Counted from the stretch's first letter, positions 7,288 to 12,731 are shown. The stretch: 15,531 nt of DNA from Candidatus Omnitrophota bacterium (GCA_018901615.1 JAHIEN010000027.1:1-15531), one strand, 5' to 3'. The notes: generated by a model from the sequence alone, not told the origin. Numbers and translations: made by a program.

Positions 7288-8127
7288 ATGAAAAATAAAA
7301 AGACATTAATCATTGCGATAACCGGGATAGTTGTTGCATTTTCTTTTTTCAGGACCTTCAGGCATCTGGATCTCTCGCGCTCCGGAAGTCGTATTAATGG
7401 TATCCTGGTTTCACGCGTGATAGATGGTGACACCATAGAGCTGTCAGACGGCCGTACAGTGAGATATATCGGGATAGATACGCCTGAAGTAAGAGAAAAA
7501 AAAGACAACGATTGGATCTATAAACCAATGCCCTATGCGGAAGAGGCGCTGGCCTTTAACAGGAAGCTCGTAGAAGGAAAAGTCGTGAACCTGGAGTTTG
7601 ATGTGCAGAAAAAGGATATATACCACCGTGTCCTTGCTTATGTATACCCAGTTAGAAAAGGAAATTTTTCTAACGGGGTAAATATTGAAGACAGAATGAT
7701 CAACCTTGAGATGGTGCGCCAGGGCTACGCCATGATATACACCTATCCTCCAAACGTGAAATACGCAGAACAGTTTTTAAAGGCGCAAGAGGAAGCGAGG
7801 AAAGATAAAAAAGGCCTCTGGGCTGAATTGGAAGATGGGGTTATCGCTTCTTCCGAGGCTGAGAAACATATAGGTCTTATCAAGATAGTTAAGACAGAGG
7901 TCATGGACACGTATCTCTCAGACAAGGTGCTTGTGTTAAACTGCAGGGATAATTTCAAGGTCGCTATATTCAGGAACAATTTCAGCCTTTTTCCAATCGA
8001 GGCAGCGCGTTCCCCTGACAGTTATTTCAGAAACAGGACCATACAGGTCTATGGCGTGCTCAAGGAATACAAAGGTTCTAACGAAATAATAGTAAATCAC
8101 CCTTCCCAGCTTGAAATCCTTAGATAA
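7288..8127 (+). CDS. Membrane-anchored thermonuclease (SNase family) with C-terminal extension
   Basis: 279 residues from the ATG at 7288. An in-frame ATG at 7150 would place 46 low-complexity residues inside the preceding gene, so I reject it. A hydrophobic segment at about 6-22 is a signal anchor or signal peptide. Residues about 37-180 form a staphylococcal-nuclease domain with all the catalytic-type residues: VIDGDT (Asp46, Asp48), RYIGIDTPE (Arg59, Asp64, Glu67) and YHRVLAYVY (Arg114). It ends with the typical KKGLW. An extra about 90 C-terminal residues (LIKIVKTEVMDTYLSDKVLV to EIIVNHPSQLEIL) resemble an OB-fold nucleic-acid-binding module. Likely a calcium-dependent, extracytoplasmic DNA/RNA nuclease, possibly acting on DNA at the cell surface. 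The Shine-Dalgarno is weak; translation probably follows from the upstream gene. Confidence 0.88.
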   Translation: MKNKKTLIIAITGIVVAFSFFRTFRHLDLSRSGSRINGILVSRVIDGDTIELSDGRTVRYIGIDTPEVREKKDNDWIYKPMPYAEEALAFNRKLVEGKVVNLEFDVQKKDIYHRVLAYVYPVRKGNFSNGVNIEDRMINLEMVRQGYAMIYTYPPNVKYAEQFLKAQEEARKDKKGLWAELEDGVIASSEAEKHIGLIKIVKTEVMDTYLSDKVLVLNCRDNFKVAIFRNNFSLFPIEAARSPDSYFRNRTIQVYGVLKEYKGSNEIIVNHPSQLEILR

Positions 8128-8147
8128 AAGACTACTCTGGCCCCCCC

Positions 8148-8176
8148 TTGTTTTTTACCTATCTATAATGTATACT
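8148..8176 (+). promoter_or_regulatory. Candidate promoter upstream of the GEMM-I riboswitch
   Basis: TTGTTT (8148-8153), a 17-base spacer and TATACT (8171-8176). Transcription would start near 8183, about 40 bases before the riboswitch core. A second -10-like TATAAT at 8164-8169 lacks a well-spaced -35. Confidence 0.45.
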
Positions 8177-8221
8177 TAGGGTAAGAGATAAAAGTATATA
8201 CAACTCTGTTTTTTTTGGGGA

Positions 8222-8320
8222 GACCCGAAAAGGCAAACTAATCGAAAGGTTGGGACGCAAAGCCACAGGCCTAAACCTCGCCAGGTTTTAAGGCAGGTAT
8301 GGCGGCTGGGTTACCGAAGA
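8222..8320 (+). promoter_or_regulatory. Cyclic-di-GMP-I (GEMM-I) riboswitch aptamer
   Basis: Contains the conserved GEMM-I elements in order. GGCAAAC (8232-8238) comes first. A stem CTAATC/GGTTGG is capped by a GAAA tetraloop (8244-8247). The invariant GGACGCAAAGCC spans 8253-8264. The receptor CCTAAACC lies at 8270-8277. The second stem, with GCC/GGC and ACCT/AGGT pairs, closes through ATGGCGGCTGG, and GGGTTACCG (8308-8316) ends the core. In the family, one cyclic-di-GMP binds between the two stems, with the tetraloop docked into the receptor. It lies in the 321-base gap before the small secreted-protein gene at 8449 and should control it. The 5' and 3' limits given are approximate. Confidence 0.93.
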
Positions 8321-8447
8321 GCACCCGTAACAAATTAAGCGCATTTTTTATGCTGGTAATTTGGTATGGGGCAAGAAAAGCGTACCTATTCTTTCGATTT
8401 TCTTTTTAAGTCTTAAGAAAGATATGGCAACGAAAGAGGTACGCTTT
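8321..8447 (+). promoter_or_regulatory. Riboswitch expression platform: two hairpins, second one masks the ribosome site
   Basis: Hairpin A (8321-8372) stacks short GC pairs (GC-CCC with GGG-GC), CAAATTA (8331-8337) with TAATTTG (8357-8363), and GCAT (8341-8344) with ATGC (8350-8353) around a T5 loop. Hairpin B pairs AAAGCGTACCT (8377-8387) with AGGTACGCTTT (8437-8447), a perfect 11-bp match. It continues as CTTTCG (8391-8396) with CGAAAG (8431-8436) after a 3-base bulge, with a 34-base loop. The GAGG Shine-Dalgarno at 8436-8439 is inside the B stem, directly before the ATG at 8449. There is no U-tract, so the switch probably works on translation start rather than by termination. Whether cyclic-di-GMP turns it on or off cannot be read from the sequence. 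Confidence 0.7.
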
Positions 8448-8448
8448 A

Positions 8449-8838
8449 ATGTTTTATAAAAAACTTAACCTCACATCTTTCCTGATAGCATTTCTAATAA
8501 TAACAACAATCACGACCTATTTCACTGAATACGCGTTTGCCGATGCCGTATCTATAAAAGGATCAATGAAGATACACAGGATGGGCGGCTATGTTATTCT
8601 CATAAATTACGAGACAAGAGATAGATGGACAGACAACCTTTTGTTTAAAGTGCATTGTAAGTTCAGTGACGGAGAATTTACCTTTTCGAGCAGCTCGCTT
8701 AATAATATTGAAAAAGGATGGCATAAGGCAGAGATTTCTATAGCAGATGTTATAAAAAGGCGCTACGGCTCTATTGAGGAATATAGAATAGACCTTTATA
8801 GAAATGGAATACTCGTGGACACCAGGACAGCGTATTAA
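8449..8838 (+). CDS. Small secreted protein of unknown family, paralogue A (riboswitch-controlled)
   Basis: Unrecognised family. The 129-residue product has a long signal peptide (hydrophobic 9-23, likely cleavage after YAFA, about residue 31), leaving about 98 mature residues. The mature part looks all-beta: YVILINYETRDRWTDNLLF, FKVHCKFSDGEFTFSSS, and a conserved tail NNIEKGWHKAEISI, YRIDLYRNGILV. Compact strands and a GWHKxEI motif suggest a small Ig-like or beta-sandwich carbohydrate- or surface-binding module; this is inference. It shares roughly half its mature residues with the next gene. Its Shine-Dalgarno is held in a hairpin downstream of a GEMM-I aptamer, so production should depend on cyclic-di-GMP. 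Only one cysteine remains after secretion, so there is no internal disulfide. Confidence 0.82.
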   Translation: MFYKKLNLTSFLIAFLIITTITTYFTEYAFADAVSIKGSMKIHRMGGYVILINYETRDRWTDNLLFKVHCKFSDGEFTFSSSSLNNIEKGWHKAEISIADVIKRRYGSIEEYRIDLYRNGILVDTRTAY

Positions 8839-8849
8839 CTTCAAAAAAC

Positions 8850-8878
8850 TTGACTATTTCCTACCCTGACAGTATAAT
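8850..8878 (+). promoter_or_regulatory. Near-consensus promoter of paralogue B
   Basis: TTGACT (8850-8855), a 17-base spacer and a perfect TATAAT (8873-8878). The start site should fall near 8885, only about 5 bases before the ATG at 8890. No Shine-Dalgarno is present, so the message is leaderless or nearly so. It gives the second paralogue an expression route that bypasses the riboswitch. Confidence 0.7.
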
Positions 8879-8889
8879 TAAAAAAAGAC

Positions 8890-9252
8890 ATGCTTAAAAA
8901 GACATTTATAGCAATCCTGACGATTCTTGTTTTTTGCGCTGTGCCTGTCTATCCAGCATCTTCTTCGATAGAGAGTATTTCTAAGATCCGGACGTCGAAG
9001 AGTTACACCTTTAAGATAAATTACACTACTGAAGACAAATGGACAGATGGCCTTGTCTTTAAACTTTTTTGCTCTTTCAGCAAGGGGAGCGAGCTTTCTT
9101 TTACAAGCTCCGGCCTTAGTAATATTAAAAAAGGATGGCACAAGACAGAGATACAGGTGCCTGGTGTATACAGGGATAGATACGGTTATATTACGGATTA
9201 CAGGATAGAATTGTACCATAAAGGCATACTGATAGCTATTAAAAGCATGTGA
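8890..9252 (+). CDS. Small secreted protein of unknown family, paralogue B
   Basis: 120 residues with a signal peptide (hydrophobic 5-18, cleavage likely after VYPA, residue 22). The mature part aligns along its length with paralogue A: INYTTEDKWTDGLVFKLFCSF against INYETRDRWTDNLLFKVHCKF (shown here only to its 20th residue each side of the break), then SSGLSNIKKGWHKTEI and YRIELYHKGILI. Conserved features include the WTD turn, one cysteine, the NIxKGWHKxEI block and the closing YRIxLYxxGIL. The pair therefore arose by tandem duplication. No domain is recognised. The gene sits 51 bases after paralogue A with its own strong promoter, and 13 bases before the HAMP gene, so it probably leads a transcript into HAMP, the micro-ORF and pfkA. 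Confidence 0.82.
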   Translation: MLKKTFIAILTILVFCAVPVYPASSSIESISKIRTSKSYTFKINYTTEDKWTDGLVFKLFCSFSKGSELSFTSSGLSNIKKGWHKTEIQVPGVYRDRYGYITDYRIELYHKGILIAIKSM

Positions 9253-9265
9253 TAACGGAGGCATA

Positions 9266-9637
9266 GTGAGTTATAGGAAAAGAAAGAGATTTATCGTAAA
9301 TAAGAAATTACAGCTCGGGATTTTTCTTAAATGGATAATCGTGCCCGTGATGGCGCTGTCAGCGGTCATTTATTATTTCAGGGGAAACGCGTATGTATTG
9401 GTTGTAGCCATAATCGCTTTATTGCTTTTTTCCTGGCGCATACTGGTCTTGTCTCATCGCCTGGCAGGCCCTATGTACAGGCTGGAAAAAGACCTGGAGG
9501 ATATAGCGAAAGGGAACTTTTCCATAAGGATAAAATTCCGGAAAAAAGATGAATTAAAATCTATCGCAGACGGCATAAACAGGATCCTTGATGAGATGGA
9601 AAAAAAGGTCACAAATAGACAGGGGGAGCTTAAATGA
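9266..9637 (+). CDS. Two-TM HAMP-domain protein without output domain
   Basis: 123 residues from a GTG start with GGAGG 4 bases upstream. A strongly basic N-terminus (YRKRKRF) is followed by two transmembrane helices (about 17-37 and 42-60) separated by only a few residues, so no real sensor domain is outside. Residues about 60-112 form a HAMP linker: LSHRLAGPMYRLEKDLEDIAKG, then DELKSIADGINRILDEM, with the canonical Pro, Glu and DEL signatures. The protein then ends; no kinase, GGDEF, EAL or MCP domain follows and there is no sign of a frameshift. It may be an adaptor that signals to a partner, or a relic. It overlaps the next micro-ORF by ATGA and lies in the run leading to pfkA. Confidence 0.85.
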   Translation: MSYRKRKRFIVNKKLQLGIFLKWIIVPVMALSAVIYYFRGNAYVLVVAIIALLLFSWRILVLSHRLAGPMYRLEKDLEDIAKGNFSIRIKFRKKDELKSIADGINRILDEMEKKVTNRQGELK

Positions 9638-9702
9638 CGCGTAAAAAAAGAAGGGCGAAACAAAAGAAGAAGAGAAAAGGCAAGCGACATGCAAGGAAGT
9701 AA
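9634..9702 (+). CDS. 22-residue extremely basic micro-ORF
   Basis: Begins MTRKKRRAKQKKKRKG and has 15 Lys/Arg among 22 residues. Support for translation: AGGGGGAG lies at 9621-9628, 5 bases before the ATG; the ATG overlaps the HAMP stop as ATGA; and the end overlaps the pfkA start by 14 bases in another frame. Such a peptide could bind RNA or acidic surfaces (compare the basic tails of small ribosomal proteins, though I see no match). Alternatively it may only carry ribosomes from the HAMP gene to the pfkA start, where the ribosome site is weaker. The function is unknown. Confidence 0.5.
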   Translation: MTRKKRRAKQKKKRKGKRHARK

Positions 9703-10774
9703 AAAAAGAATAGGCGTACTTACCGGCGGGGGTGATTGCCCAGGCCTTAATGCTGCCATCAGGGCCGTAACAAAGACAGCCATGTTGAATTACGGCATGG
9801 AGGTTGTGGGCATAAAAGACGGTTTTGTAGGGCTTATTGAAAATAAGTATGTTATTTTAAGTTACGAAGATGTCTCGGGTATACTTACCGATGGCGGGAC
9901 TTTCTTAGGCGCTTCTAATAAAGCCAATCCATTCAAATATGCCGATGTTTCAGGGAGAACAAAGGATGTATCTGACCTGCTCATAAGCAATGTAAGGATG
10001 CTGAAACTGGACAGTTTGGTCTGTATAGGCGGGGACGGTACGCTTACAGTGGCTTACAGGCTTTACAAAAGAGGCCTTAGAATAGTCGGGGTACCAAAGA
10101 CCATAGATAATGACCTGATGGCTACTGACACTACCATAGGTTTTGATTCAGCTGTTATTACAGCCACAGAGGCAATTGATAAACTACACACAACCGCGCA
10201 ATCACACCACAGGGTAATGGTCATAGAGGTAATGGGCAGGTATGCAGGGTGGCTTGCGCTATGTTCAGGGGTGGCTGGCGGAGGAGACATAATTATCATA
10301 CCTGAAATCCCTTATGACATTAAAAAGGTTTGCCAGATAGTTAAGGAACGGCATAAGCGTGGCAAAAGATTCAGCATTGTTGTGATTTCAGAAGGCGCTA
10401 GACCGCGCGGCGGCAAGATAGTGATTAAAAAGATTATCAAAGATTCAGCAGAACCTGTGCGGCTGGGAGGTATTGGTAATAAGATAGCCGATGACATAGA
10501 GGCTATTACAGGACTGGAAACAAGGGTGACTGTCCTTGGACATTTACAGAGAGGCGGCACACCTTCTCCTTTTGATAGAATGCTCGCGACTCGTTTAGGC
10601 ACATTTTCTTGTGACCTGGCGGCAAAGGGGGAGTTTGGTAAGATGGCAGCCTTGAGAGGCAGGGATATTGTGGCTGTCAGCCTGAAAGATGCTGTCAAAC
10701 ATAACAGGCTGGTAAATCCCAGGGATTCTATGATTACAGCAGCCAAGGCAGTAGGTACTTCTTTCGGGGTTTAA
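9689..10774 (+). CDS. pfkA: 6-phosphofructokinase
   Basis: 361 residues, full-length for the short PfkA-type enzymes. It phosphorylates fructose 6-phosphate to fructose 1,6-bisphosphate in glycolysis. Visible motifs: GVLTGGGDCPGLNAAIR (9-25) and GGDGT (114-118) at the nucleotide site; PKTIDND (136-142) with the catalytic base Asp; MGRYAGWLAL (182-191); SEGARPRGG; and VLGHLQRGGTPSPFDR near the C-terminus. At the two positions that track phosphoryl donor, it has Gly (GGDGT, Gly117) as in ATP enzymes and Lys (PKTIDND, Lys137) as in PPi enzymes. That combination is known from group III PFKs, some of which use ATP. The start ATG is preceded by AAGG at 8 bases. Cytoplasmic; it is the last gene of the run before the small RNA. 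Confidence 0.95.
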   Translation: MQGSKKRIGVLTGGGDCPGLNAAIRAVTKTAMLNYGMEVVGIKDGFVGLIENKYVILSYEDVSGILTDGGTFLGASNKANPFKYADVSGRTKDVSDLLISNVRMLKLDSLVCIGGDGTLTVAYRLYKRGLRIVGVPKTIDNDLMATDTTIGFDSAVITATEAIDKLHTTAQSHHRVMVIEVMGRYAGWLALCSGVAGGGDIIIIPEIPYDIKKVCQIVKERHKRGKRFSIVVISEGARPRGGKIVIKKIIKDSAEPVRLGGIGNKIADDIEAITGLETRVTVLGHLQRGGTPSPFDRMLATRLGTFSCDLAAKGEFGKMAALRGRDIVAVSLKDAVKHNRLVNPRDSMITAAKAVGTSFGV

Positions 10775-10775
10775 T

Positions 10776-10804
10776 TTGACGTAGCTGCCTTTTTGTGGTA
10801 TAAA
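10776..10804 (+). promoter_or_regulatory. Promoter of the putative small RNA
   Basis: TTGACG (10776-10781), a 17-base spacer and TATAAA (10799-10804), placed 1 base after the pfkA stop. It faces no ORF: the first in-frame ATG downstream (10805) meets TAG after two codons. The only evident product is the structured RNA that ends at the terminator at 10875-10912. Confidence 0.6.
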
Positions 10805-10810
10805 ATGTAC

Positions 10811-10912
10811 TAGGCAACTTGAACGAGCTTTTTTCGGCAGCTCAGCGACCTTGTCGGAGAGGTGGTTGCTTTTTAGCCTCGTTTGCTTTTAAGCAAACGA
10901 GGCTGTTTTATT
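10811..10912 (+). ncRNA. Putative small structured RNA, about 100 nt
   Basis: Lies between its own promoter and an intrinsic terminator, with no coding potential. Possible fold: an outer stem GCAAC (10814-10818) with GTTGC (10865-10869), enclosing hairpin GAGCT (10825-10829) / AGCTC (10839-10843) and hairpin CGAC (10846-10849) / GTCG (10853-10856). That makes a three-way junction, followed by the terminator hairpin. It matches no riboswitch or housekeeping RNA I know (not GEMM, purine, TPP, SRP or 6S). It could be a trans-acting sRNA or an attenuator leader for the operon at 11016, though that operon has its own promoter after the terminator. Ends are approximate. Confidence 0.5.
10875..10912 (+). 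terminator. Intrinsic terminator after pfkA and the small RNA
   Basis: A perfect 12-bp stem AGCCTCGTTTGC (10875-10886) / GCAAACGAGGCT (10893-10904) with a TTTTAA loop, followed by GTTTTATT. It ends both the pfkA transcript and the small RNA, and separates them from the arsenical operon. Confidence 0.85.
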
Positions 10913-10950
10913 AATATCATCCCAAAATCAAGCTGTTAAGTTCCTTTTAT

Positions 10951-10978
10951 TTGACATCAAATCGATATATGATAAAAT
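10951..10978 (+). promoter_or_regulatory. Promoter of the DUF134-permease-ars operon
   Basis: TTGACA (10951-10956), a 16-base spacer and TAAAAT (10973-10978). The start site should fall at about 10985, inside the palindrome that follows, so a bound repressor would block initiation. Confidence 0.75.
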
Positions 10979-10980
10979 AG

Positions 10981-11000
10981 TTATGAACATATGTTCATAA
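10981..11000 (+). promoter_or_regulatory. Perfect 20-bp palindromic operator
   Basis: TTATGAACAT (10981-10990) joined directly to its exact complement ATGTTCATAA (10991-11000). It lies 2 bases after the -10 and 16 bases before the ATG of the HTH gene. The core ATGAACATATGTTCAT resembles ArsR/SmtB-type operators. No ArsR gene is in the window, so the binding protein is either the DUF134 product itself or a regulator encoded elsewhere. Confidence 0.75.
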
Positions 11001-11015
11001 TAGAGGGGTCGGTTT

Positions 11016-11333
11016 ATGAGGCCTAAGAAGATAAGATGGGTTAAGTGCGAACCAGGTGAGAAATGTTTTAGGCCACAATGTAAGCCTTTGAGTAAATTAG
11101 AAGGCGTGTTTTTAACTTTAGATGAATTTGAGGCAGTAAGGCTTGCTGATTTTGAAGGATTAAAGCAAGAAAAGGCAGCGTATAGAATGAAAATATCACG
11201 GCCTACGTTTTCTAGGATAATTTCTTCCGCTCGTCAAAAGATAGGAGATGCCCTGGTAAATATCAAAGCCATAAAGATCGAAGGGGGATGCTGTAAGATT
11301 GAAAAAGGAGCAAGGCATGAGAGGAAAAAATAG
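11016..11333 (+). CDS. DUF134/UPF0251 HTH DNA-binding protein, probable operon regulator
   Basis: 105 residues, the family's usual length. The family pattern is clear: an N-terminal RPKKIRWVKCEP, then PLSKLEGVFLTLDEFEAVRLADFEGLKQEKAA and the sigma-70 region 4-like helix-turn-helix MKISRPTFSRIISSARQKI (about 58-76), then ALVNIKAIKIEGG. Five cysteines (11, 17, 22, 92, 93) are grouped near the two ends, which could bind a metalloid or metal; this is inference. AGAGGGG lies 7 bases before the ATG. A perfect palindrome sits over the start site of transcription, so the protein may regulate its own operon. The C-terminus overlaps the permease start by 17 bases. Confidence 0.9.
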   Translation: MRPKKIRWVKCEPGEKCFRPQCKPLSKLEGVFLTLDEFEAVRLADFEGLKQEKAAYRMKISRPTFSRIISSARQKIGDALVNIKAIKIEGGCCKIEKGARHERKK

Positions 11334-12489
11334 ATTATTCTTAGTATTTTTTGTATTCCTTGCATTTTATTATTTGCCTGTTAAGGGCCTGCCTTTTAGA
11401 GGGCCTATATTTGAAGCTCTGGCCTTAACCAGCTGGTATGCAAAGAAGCATGTCTTACTTTGTCTTGTGCCAGCATTTTTTATAGCAGGGGCAATATCTG
11501 TTTTTATCAGTCAGGCGTCAGTCATTAAATACTTCGGCGTTAATGCTAGTAAGGCCCTGGCTTACGGGGTTGCTTCGATTTCAGGCAGTATTATGGCTGT
11601 GTGTTCCTGCACAGTTTTACCTTTATTTTCCGGGATATACAAAAAAGGCGCAGGGCTGGGCCCGGCAATAACATTTCTATATTCAGGTCCTGCGATAAAC
11701 GTATTGGCGATAATAATGACTGCCCGTATACTTGGCTGGCAGCTGGGCCTGGCAAGGGCAGTAGGGGCAATACTATTCAGTATACTCGCAGGGCTTTTGA
11801 TGCACTTTATATTCCTGAAAGAAGAAAGAAAAAGGCATATGAACGGGTTGTTTCAATTTAGTGAGGAGAAAGAAGCAAGGCCTCTATGGAAGAATGCCGT
11901 TTATTTTGCCGCTATGATCGCTATATTAGTGTTTGCTAATTGGGCTAAACCTGATGAGGCCAAGGCAGGTCTATGGGCTATGATATTTGAATACAAGTGG
12001 TATATTGCTTTTATATTCATAACCGCTTTGATCATAATGATATTCAAGTGGTTCAAAAGACAAGAACTCAAGACCTGGACAGAAGCAAGTCTGGATTTTG
12101 CAAAGCAAATTACGCCTCTTTTATTTGCGGGTATTTTGATTGCGGGTTTGCTTCTTGGGAGACCCGGCGAAGAAGGATTGATCCCATCAAGATTTGTTGG
12201 AGCATTGGTTGGCGGGAATTCTCTTTTCTCTAATTTTTTCGCTTCTCTAATAGGCGCGCTTATGTATTTTTGCACCCTGATAGAAGTCCCTATAGTCCAG
12301 GGGCTTATTGGTTCTGGAATGGGAAAAGGTCCGGCATTGGCATTGCTTTTAGCGGGTCCGGCATTGAGTCTACCAAACATGCTCGTCATTAGAAGTGTTA
12401 TTGGAGCCAAAAAAACAGTGGTTTATGTAAGTTTGGTTGTGGTAATGGCAACGATAACCGGTATTATTTTTGGTAATATAATTAACTAA
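11317..12489 (+). CDS. COG0701 (DUF318, ArsP-like) permease
   Basis: 390 residues from the ATG at 11317, chosen because AAGGAG lies 6 bases before it; an in-frame TTG at 11299 would add 6 residues. About eight to ten transmembrane helices are visible in two halves. Each half carries a related signature: AVCSCTVLPLFSGIYKKGAG followed by GPAITFLYSGPAINVL (about 94-130), and YFCTLIEVPIVQGLIGSGMG followed by GPALALLLAGPALSLPN in the C-terminal half. The Cys-Ser-Cys (96-98) is typical. Some members (ArsP) export trivalent organoarsenicals; others are of unknown function. Its place between a DUF134 regulator, a small thioredoxin and ArsF supports an arsenical or related toxicant efflux role. Inner membrane. 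Confidence 0.85.
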   Translation: MRGKNRLFLVFFVFLAFYYLPVKGLPFRGPIFEALALTSWYAKKHVLLCLVPAFFIAGAISVFISQASVIKYFGVNASKALAYGVASISGSIMAVCSCTVLPLFSGIYKKGAGLGPAITFLYSGPAINVLAIIMTARILGWQLGLARAVGAILFSILAGLLMHFIFLKEERKRHMNGLFQFSEEKEARPLWKNAVYFAAMIAILVFANWAKPDEAKAGLWAMIFEYKWYIAFIFITALIIMIFKWFKRQELKTWTEASLDFAKQITPLLFAGILIAGLLLGRPGEEGLIPSRFVGALVGGNSLFSNFFASLIGALMYFCTLIEVPIVQGLIGSGMGKGPALALLLAGPALSLPNMLVIRSVIGAKKTVVYVSLVVVMATITGIIFGNIIN

Positions 12490-12500
12490 GGGGGCTTGGC

Positions 12501-12731
12501 ATGAAGCTTGAAATTTTAGGCATGGGATGTATGAAGTGTAAAACATTATACGATAATGCTAAGAAAGCTGTAGAGGAGGCAGGTATTCAGGCAGATGTCA
12601 TTAAGGTGGAAGACATAAATAAAATTACAGAATATGGGGTGATGGCTATGCCTGCGTTGGTTATTGATGGTCAAGTGAAGGTATCGGGCAGGATTCCTGA
12701 GCCAGCTGAGATAAAGAAATGGATTTCTTAA
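12501..12731 (+). CDS. arsE: Small CxxC thioredoxin-like protein (ArsE-like / TM0996 family)
   Basis: 76 residues with a thioredoxin-like fold. The redox pair Cys10-Met-Lys-Cys13 follows MKLEILGMG, and AMPALVIDG (49-57) supplies the cis-proline (Pro51). The product ends with EIKKWIS. There is no signal peptide, so it is cytoplasmic. AAGGGGG lies 6 bases before the ATG, and the gene is 11 bases after the permease. Such proteins accompany COG0701 permeases widely (the 'redox-active disulfide' group). In arsEFG operons the corresponding small protein pairs with ArsF in reducing nitrophenyl arsenicals. The arsE name rests on the neighbouring ArsF and is tentative; a generic permease-associated thioredoxin is the alternative. 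Confidence 0.75.
   Translation: MKLEILGMGCMKCKTLYDNAKKAVEEAGIQADVIKVEDINKITEYGVMAMPALVIDGQVKVSGRIPEPAEIKKWIS

Noticed and set aside
8350..8409. 19-codon ORF inside the riboswitch expression platform
   Set aside because: No Shine-Dalgarno, and the sequence is fully explained by the two hairpins. Its ATG is part of the GCAT/ATGC stem.
8424..8459. 11-codon ORF (MATKEVRFNVL) overlapping the start of paralogue A
   Set aside because: Only a weak purine run precedes it, and it starts in the loop of the sequestering hairpin. It could be a leader peptide, but nothing beyond chance supports it.
10312..10746. Minus-strand 144-codon ORF inside pfkA
   Set aside because: Antisense shadow of a conserved enzyme, with no ribosome site and no family match.
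10835..10870. tRNA-like fragment (GGCAGCTCAG... GGAGAGG)
   Set aside because: It recalls a tRNA D-arm, but there is no acceptor stem, anticodon arm or T-loop around it.
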